From positions 1-32,325 of the forward strand of contig JBFGNS010000029.1 in assembly GCA_041574955.1 (NCBI GenBank): 32,325 bases of DNA, in the 5' to 3' direction. The notes under the pieces were generated by a model. The model searched no databases. It was not told the origin of the DNA and saw only the letters and a list, made by a program, of their open reading frames with translations. Each line of letters starts with the position of its first letter. Position 1 is the first letter of the stretch. Shown one piece after another: positions 27,383-32,325 of the stretch. Both the position numbers and the translations under genes were made by a program. Origin of the DNA: CALZJC01 sp041574955. GTDB lineage: Bacteria; Acidobacteriota; Thermoanaerobaculia; Multivoradales; JAHEKO01.

Positions 27383-28918
27383 GTGGACCCAGCGCCCGCC
27401 ATCCCTCGAGCCGCCGCGCGCTGGCGCCTGGCCGTCGCTGCCGTGGTGCTGACCGCCGTGCCGGCGGCGGTCGCTCCCTACCCGCCGATCACCGACCTGC
27501 CGCAGCAGCTGGCGCAGATCCCGCTGCTGGGCGACGCTCTGGACGGCGCGCGGCCCGAGCTCACGACGCGCTGGCTGGCACCCAACAAGCTCTCCTATCC
27601 ACTGCTCGGCGCCGCCTGGGCGGCGCTGCCGCCGCGCCCGGCGGCGCGGCTGGCGGCGGCGCTGGTGGCGGCGGCATGGGTGCTGTCGCTCCACTGGTTG
27701 GCGGCGCGGCGCGGGCGCTCGGCCGCCGCCGCCACCCTGGCCGGCGTGCTGACCTTCAACCACGCCTTCTACCTGGGCCTGTTCAACTTCGTGGTGGGGC
27801 TGGCGGCCTTCGCTTTCTGGTTCGTCGAGCTGGCGGCCGACCCGGAGCCGGCCGGGGGCCGGCGGCCGGCGTGGCGCACCGCCCTGGGCACCGCCGCCGG
27901 CTCGCTGGCGCTCTACTTCGCGCACGCGCTGTGGCTGGCCGCCGGGCTGGTGTGGCTGGCCGCGGCCTGGCTGATCCGTCGCCCGCCGCCGGGCCGGCTG
28001 GCGGCGCACGCCGTGGGCCTGGTGCCGGCGCTCGCGCTGGTGGCCGCGTGGTACCCCTCGCTCGGCGGCGAAGGCTGGCGCTCGATCAGCTCCTACGGCC
28101 CGGCGAGCCTGTCGCGGCTGTCGCCGGCCACGCTCACCAACTGGACCCTGGGCGGCATCACCGGCTGGCTCGAGCCGGTGGCGATGCTGGCGGTCCTAAC
28201 CTGGCTGGCGGTGGCGCTCTGGCAGCACCGCGGACGGCTGCGGCAGGCGGTGGACCTCGAGCTGGTGGCCGCCGCGGTGCTGTTCCTGCTGGCCGCCCTG
28301 ACCCTGCCCGACAAGGTCGACCGCACCCTGCGCTTCGCCTCGCGCTGGATGCCGGTGGGCTGGGCGCTGCTGGTGGTGGCGCTGCCGCCGCCGGCAGTAC
28401 GCGGGCCGCTGCGGCGCGCCGGCGCCCTCGCCGTCCTCGCCCTGTTCTGCCTCACCACCGCCGTCACCTGGCGGGCGTACGGCCGCCAGGAGCTCGCCGG
28501 TCTCGACGCCTCGCTGGCCGCCCTGCCGACGGGCTCTGCGGTGCTGGGGCTCGACTACGTGCGGCACAGCCCGCGCTTCAAGCAGCCGGCGTACATGCAC
28601 CTGCCGGCCTACGCCCAGCTGCTCGGCGGCAGCCGGCTGGGGTTCTCGTTCACCAGCCTGGCCAGCTCGCTGGTGGTGCGCCGCGATCTGGCCCGGCCCG
28701 ACCCGTGGACCCCCGGGCTGGAGTGGGCGCCGCAGCTGCTGCGCGACACCGACCTCGACCACTTCGACTACCTGTTGCTGCACGCTCCGGCGCCGCTCGC
28801 CGCCGGCCTGATGGAGCAGGAGAGCCGGCTCGAGCCGGTGACCGGCGAAGCGCCCTGGCGGCTGTTCCACATCGCCGACCGTGCGGGGCGGGCGCCGGAG
28901 CCGGCGGCCGAGCGGTGA
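27383..28918 (+). CDS. Polytopic membrane protein, GT-C-like, unknown function
   Basis: A 511-aa integral membrane protein with about ten hydrophobic helices between residues 15 and 375 and a soluble C-terminal part of about 130 aa. After the first helix an extracytoplasmic loop reads PYPPITDLPQQLAQIPLLGD; the D-x-P-x-x-L pattern resembles the first-loop aspartate motif of GT-C-type proteins common in Acidobacteriota and Myxococcota. NHAFYLGLFNFVVGLAAFAF is a second recognisable block. No exact family name can be assigned. GTG at 27383 is chosen because the first helix begins shortly after it; longer in-frame starts lie inside the YfhO-like gene. It lies 31 bp after that gene and 10 bp before the next, so the three are likely co-expressed. 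Confidence 0.75.
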   Translation: MDPAPAIPRAAARWRLAVAAVVLTAVPAAVAPYPPITDLPQQLAQIPLLGDALDGARPELTTRWLAPNKLSYPLLGAAWAALPPRPAARLAAALVAAAWVLSLHWLAARRGRSAAAATLAGVLTFNHAFYLGLFNFVVGLAAFAFWFVELAADPEPAGGRRPAWRTALGTAAGSLALYFAHALWLAAGLVWLAAAWLIRRPPPGRLAAHAVGLVPALALVAAWYPSLGGEGWRSISSYGPASLSRLSPATLTNWTLGGITGWLEPVAMLAVLTWLAVALWQHRGRLRQAVDLELVAAAVLFLLAALTLPDKVDRTLRFASRWMPVGWALLVVALPPPAVRGPLRRAGALAVLALFCLTTAVTWRAYGRQELAGLDASLAALPTGSAVLGLDYVRHSPRFKQPAYMHLPAYAQLLGGSRLGFSFTSLASSLVVRRDLARPDPWTPGLEWAPQLLRDTDLDHFDYLLLHAPAPLAAGLMEQESRLEPVTGEAPWRLFHIADRAGRAPEPAAER

Positions 28919-28928
28919 GGCCGCCGGC

Positions 28929-30611
28929 GTGAAGCCGTCGTTCGCGGCGCGCGGCCTGGCGGCCGCCCTGGCGGTGGTGCTGGCCTGCCGCTTCCTGCTG
29001 CTGTTCCGGCTCAACCTCAACTGGGACGAGTTCCACTACCTGTCGTTCGTCTACGACTACCTGCGCGGCGCGCCGCTGGCCGTCCGCCAGACCTTGCACG
29101 TCCACCTGTTCGCGTGGCTGCCGGCCGTGCTGCCCGAGCGCGAGGTGGCCCAGCTGGTGGCCGCTCGGCTGGTGCTGTTCGCCCTGTCGCTGGCCGCCAG
29201 CTGGCTGCTGTACAGGGCCGGCCGCCGGCTCCTGTCGCGGCCCGCGGCGCTGTTCGCGCTGCTCTGCTACCACGCCACCGCCGAGGTCGTGCTGCACGGT
29301 GCCAGCTTCCGACCCGACCCGCTGGCCGGTCTGCTGGTGGCCGGCGCCGCCGCCGGCGCCGTCCTGCTCGGCGGCGCCGCGGCGCCGCTGGTGGCCGGTG
29401 CCGTGTGCGGGTTGTCGTTGACCTTGACGCTCAAGACGCTGTTCTTCCTGCCGACGGTGGCGGTGCTGCTGTTGACGGCGCCGGACCGGCCGTGGCGTCC
29501 GCGCCGCGCCGCCCGCGACCTCGCCCTCTACGCGCTGGCGCTCACCGGCGTGGCGGCCGCGCTGACCGCGCTCCACCGGCTGGCGATCCAACCGCACGCG
29601 GCCGCCGGCGCGGAGAGCGTGGGTCTGGGCCGGCTGGCAGGCTCCCTGCTGTGGACCGGCCACTGGTTTCCGGGCCGGTTCTACCTCGTTCGCAGCCTGG
29701 CCGACAGCGCTCTCGTGTGGCTGCTGGTGGCGGGGGGCGTGGCGGCCGCGCTCGCCGGGCTGCGGCAGGGCGAGCACCGCCGGCGGTCGCTCGCCATGCT
29801 GGCTCTGGTCGCGCCGCTGGCCACCCTGGTCTTCTACCGCAACGCCTTTCCGTACTTCTACGCCCTGCTGCTGGTGCCGGCGGTGCTGGCGTGCGGCTTC
29901 GCCTGGGACCGGCTGGGCGAGCTGCTGCCGGCCGGCCGTGCCCGCCGCGCGGCGCTCGCTGCCCTCGCCGCCGGGGTGCTCGGCACCGGCCTGGCGCACG
30001 CCCTGCGCAACGGCCACGACCAGCTCTCCCACCAGCGCCAGCTGCTGGCGGTGGTCCACCGCATGTTCCCCGAGCCGGTGCCGTACATCGACCGCTGCTC
30101 GATGGTGCCCAGCTTCCCCAAGGTGGGCTTCTTCATGAGCAGCTGGGGCATGGACCACTACCTGCGCGCCGGCGAGCCGCTGCTGAGCCGCATCGTGCGC
30201 CAGCGGCAACCGGTGTTCGTACTCGCCAACTCCGACAACCTCAACCTGCTGCTGCCCGAGGAGGCGGCGGCGCGGCTGCGCTTCCCGCTGCTGGCCGCCG
30301 ATCGCCGGACCCTCCGCCAGAGCTACGTCCACCACTGGGGTGCCCTTTTCGTCGCCGGCCGGCGGCTCGAGCTCGACGGCGGCGAGCCGGTCGAGGTCGA
30401 GCTCGCGGTGGCCGGTCCCTACACCCTCGAGGCGGCGGCGCCGGTGCGGCTGGACGGCCGGCGGCTGGCTCCCGGCGAGACGGTGACGCTGGCCGCCGGC
30501 CGGCACACGGTGACCGCCGAGCAGGACGGCCCGGTGGTGCTGCGCTGGGGCGAGCGGCTCTACCGGCCGCCGTTCCCGCCGCCACCCCGGCCGATCTTCG
30601 AGCCGCTCTGA
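28929..30611 (+). CDS. Glycosyltransferase-like membrane protein (ArnT/PMT type)
   Basis: A 560-aa integral membrane protein. The first helix is followed by LNLNWDEFHYLSFVYDYLRG, whose D-E pair in the first periplasmic loop is the catalytic signature of ArnT/PMT-type GT-C enzymes. These move sugars or aminoarabinose from polyprenyl-phosphate donors to lipid A, proteins or other acceptors. HGASFRPDPLAGLLVAG is the second conserved block. About ten helices reach residue 365, followed by a soluble region (RCSMVPSFPKVGFFMSSWG) and a small beta-sandwich-like tail (EVELAVAGPYTLEAAAPV and PGETVTLAAGRHTVTAEQDG). GTG at 28929 is preferred since upstream codons overlap the previous gene. The acceptor is unknown; no lipopolysaccharide or pilin genes are adjacent. 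Confidence 0.82.
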   Translation: MKPSFAARGLAAALAVVLACRFLLLFRLNLNWDEFHYLSFVYDYLRGAPLAVRQTLHVHLFAWLPAVLPEREVAQLVAARLVLFALSLAASWLLYRAGRRLLSRPAALFALLCYHATAEVVLHGASFRPDPLAGLLVAGAAAGAVLLGGAAAPLVAGAVCGLSLTLTLKTLFFLPTVAVLLLTAPDRPWRPRRAARDLALYALALTGVAAALTALHRLAIQPHAAAGAESVGLGRLAGSLLWTGHWFPGRFYLVRSLADSALVWLLVAGGVAAALAGLRQGEHRRRSLAMLALVAPLATLVFYRNAFPYFYALLLVPAVLACGFAWDRLGELLPAGRARRAALAALAAGVLGTGLAHALRNGHDQLSHQRQLLAVVHRMFPEPVPYIDRCSMVPSFPKVGFFMSSWGMDHYLRAGEPLLSRIVRQRQPVFVLANSDNLNLLLPEEAAARLRFPLLAADRRTLRQSYVHHWGALFVAGRRLELDGGEPVEVELAVAGPYTLEAAAPVRLDGRRLAPGETVTLAAGRHTVTAEQDGPVVLRWGERLYRPPFPPPPRPIFEPL

Positions 30612-30621
30612 CCGCGGGCGG

Positions 30622-30627
30622 TATACT
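30622..30627 (+). promoter_or_regulatory. Candidate -10 box for the choice-of-anchor B gene
   Basis: TATACT (5 of 6), 11 bp after the stop of the preceding gene and 82 bp before the ATG at 30710. There is no -35 match. The leader contains GC-rich inverted repeats such as GACGGCCGTC and ends in AGGAGG at 30695-30700. Confidence 0.45.
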
Positions 30628-30709
30628 CGCCGCCACCCCCGCCCCACCGCTATCCGATGTCGAGGGCTCGACGGCCCGACGGCCGTCCGGGTCCAGGAGG
30701 AGAAACACG

Positions 30710-32325
30710 ATGAAGACTCCCGCCGCCGCACTCGTCACCACCTGCCTGCTCGCCTCTCTGCCGGCACCGGCGGTCGCGGCCGCCACGCCGTGCGCCGGCG
30801 GGATGGCGGGCCCCTACGCCTGCAGCGGCGTCGATCTGCTGGCCGAGCTGCCCCTGACCGCGATGGGCGGCGGTGCCGGTAACGACATCTGGGGCTGGAC
30901 CGACCCGCTGACCGGCATCGAGTACGCGCTGATGGGCCGCTCGAACGGCACCGCCTTCGTCGACCTGAGCGATCCCGAGAACCCGGTGTACGTCGGCAAC
31001 CTGCCGACCCAGACCTCCGCCTCGAGCTGGCGCGACATCAAGGTCTACGCCGACCACGCCTACGTCGTGGCCGACAGCGCCGGCAGCCACGGCATGCAGG
31101 TGTTCGATCTGACGCGGCTGCGCGCGGTGACCACTCCGCCGGTGACCTTCACGCCCGACGCGGTCTACACCGGCTTCGGCTCGGCCCACAACCTGGCCAT
31201 CGACGAGACCTCCGGCTTCGCCTACGCGGTCGACAGCGGCACCTGCGCCAACGGCCTGCACATGATCGACCTGTCGGTTCCGGCCAGCCCGACGTTCGCC
31301 GGCTGCCACAGCGCCGACGGCTCGATCCACGACGCCCAGTGCGTCACCTACGCCGGCCCCGATCCCGACCATCAGGGCAAGGAGGTCTGCGTCACGGCGA
31401 CGCTCACCGGCGACACCATGGATCTCATCGACGTGACCAACAAGAGCGCCACAGTCACGCTGTCCAAGAACGGGTACCCCGGGGCGATCACGCCTCACCA
31501 GGGCTGGTTTACCGAGGACCACCGCTACGTGCTGTTCGGCGACGAGAGCGACGAGTCTTCGCTCGGCTGGAACACCACCACCAGCGTCTTCGACGTCAGC
31601 GACCTCGACAACCCGGTGCTGACCGGCCAGCACACCGGTCCGCTGCCGGCGATCGACCACAACCAGTACGTGCGCGGCAACCACACCTACCAAGCCAACT
31701 ACACCATCGGCTTGAGGGTGCTGGAGCTGACCGACCCGGCCAACGGCACGCTGACCGAGGTGGCCTGGTTCGACACCCGCCCCGAGAGCGACGGTGTCGC
31801 GTTCCAGGGCGCCTGGAGCGTCTACCCGTTCTTCGCCAGCTGCTCGGTGGTGGTGAGTGACATCCAGCGCGGGCTGTTCGTGCTCTCCCCGGCGGTGCTG
31901 TGCGACTGCGGCAACGGCGTGCGCGAGGGCAGCGAGGAGTGCGACGGCTCCGACTTCGGCGGCGTCGGCTGCGGCGACTTCGGCTGCACCGGCGGCGGCC
32001 TAACCTGCACCCCGAGCTGCACCATCGACACCTCGAGCTGCACCGGCTGCGGCCCGTGCGACATGGACGGCCTGTGCGAGGCCGGCGAGGACTGCAACTC
32101 GTGTCCCACCGACTGCGTCTCGGGCTCGACCTCGGGCGCGGTGTGCGGCAACGGCATCTGCGAGACCGCCGACGGCGAGGACTGCGTGAGCTGCGCCGCC
32201 GACTGCAACGGCAAGCAGAAGGGCCGCGCCGACCGCCAGTACTGCTGCGGCGACGGCGACGGCACCAACCCGGTGGGCTGCGCCGACGCGCGCTGCACCG
32301 CGGACGGCAACTCGTGCAGCGACCA
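30710..32325 (+). CDS. Choice-of-anchor B family secreted protein, 3'-truncated by window end
   Basis: The first 538 or so codons of a secreted protein that continues past the window. A signal peptide (MKTPAAALVTTCLLASLPAP, then AVAA, cleaved near residue 24) is followed by a choice-of-anchor B/LVIVD-type beta-propeller region (about 25-395). Its blocks are NDIWGWTDPLTGIEYALMGR, GTAFVDLSDPENPVYVG, SSWRDIKVYADHAYVV, GMQVFDLTRLR and RVLELTDPANG. From about residue 397 a cysteine-rich region begins (CDCGNGVREGSEECDG, CEAGEDCNSCPTDC, CGNGICETADGEDC, CVSCAADC), like the Cys-rich repeats of myxobacterial surface proteins. The carboxy-terminal anchor that gives the family its name lies outside the window. 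ATG at 30710 has a perfect AGGAGG 9 nt upstream. Confidence 0.92.
   Translation, partial: MKTPAAALVTTCLLASLPAPAVAAATPCAGGMAGPYACSGVDLLAELPLTAMGGGAGNDIWGWTDPLTGIEYALMGRSNGTAFVDLSDPENPVYVGNLPTQTSASSWRDIKVYADHAYVVADSAGSHGMQVFDLTRLRAVTTPPVTFTPDAVYTGFGSAHNLAIDETSGFAYAVDSGTCANGLHMIDLSVPASPTFAGCHSADGSIHDAQCVTYAGPDPDHQGKEVCVTATLTGDTMDLIDVTNKSATVTLSKNGYPGAITPHQGWFTEDHRYVLFGDESDESSLGWNTTTSVFDVSDLDNPVLTGQHTGPLPAIDHNQYVRGNHTYQANYTIGLRVLELTDPANGTLTEVAWFDTRPESDGVAFQGAWSVYPFFASCSVVVSDIQRGLFVLSPAVLCDCGNGVREGSEECDGSDFGGVGCGDFGCTGGGLTCTPSCTIDTSSCTGCGPCDMDGLCEAGEDCNSCPTDCVSGSTSGAVCGNGICETADGEDCVSCAADCNGKQKGRADRQYCCGDGDGTNPVGCADARCTADGNSCSD

Overview
The window is a very GC-rich bacterial chromosome segment of about 32 kb, densely packed with mostly housekeeping genes. 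A lipobox lipoprotein, a type IV pilus retraction ATPase, an MglA polarity GTPase and a secreted choice-of-anchor B protein with cysteine-rich repeats point to a Gram-negative, surface-motile lineage. The heat-shock order hrcA-grpE-dnaK-dnaJ-prmA-rsmE, together with MglA and the choice-of-anchor B protein, fits Acidobacteriota (Thermoanaerobaculia-like) or a related deep-branching phylum. That placement is inference from gene content only. No rRNA, tRNA, CRISPR array, transposase or prophage gene was seen.

Layout. Positions 1-843 (minus): 5' end of a lipoprotein gene and a HAD-family hydrolase, with a 50-aa membrane protein diverging at 859-1011. Positions 1012-1491: a non-coding island of REP-like direct and inverted repeats. 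Positions 1492-9755 (minus): RND/MMPL exporter, pgsA (apparently starting at ATC), a lytic transglycosylase, alaS, recX and pilT. Positions 9903-16190 (minus): the heat-shock/translation operon hrcA-grpE-dnaK-dnaJ-prmA-rsmE, with several overlapping or abutting genes. At 16191-16414 transcription diverges.

Positions 16415-21304 (plus): mglA with a C-terminal extension, nrdR, lon and thiL. A minus-strand gene at 21327-22100 encodes a histone-H1-tail/AT-hook protein with two MerR-like helix-turn-helix repeats, driven by the best sigma-70-type promoter in the window. Diverging from it is an ArsR-methyltransferase fusion gene followed by ahcY, a unit for the S-adenosylmethionine cycle with a palindromic operator on its start codon and a strong intrinsic terminator after ahcY. 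Positions 24994-30611: three large polytopic membrane proteins in tandem, probably GT-C-fold glycosyltransferases or relatives. From 30710 to the window end: a secreted choice-of-anchor B protein with cysteine-rich repeats, cut by the window edge.

The most unusual items are the tandem-HTH chromatin-like protein, the self-regulatory architecture of the ArsR-methyltransferase/ahcY unit, the MglA extension, the lack of a CIRCE element before hrcA, the ATC start of pgsA, and the REP-like repeat island. About half of the genes begin with GTG, TTG or ATC, and many have a TAnnnT -10-like box very close to the start codon. Many long open frames antisense to the genes listed are artefacts of the high GC content and are omitted.
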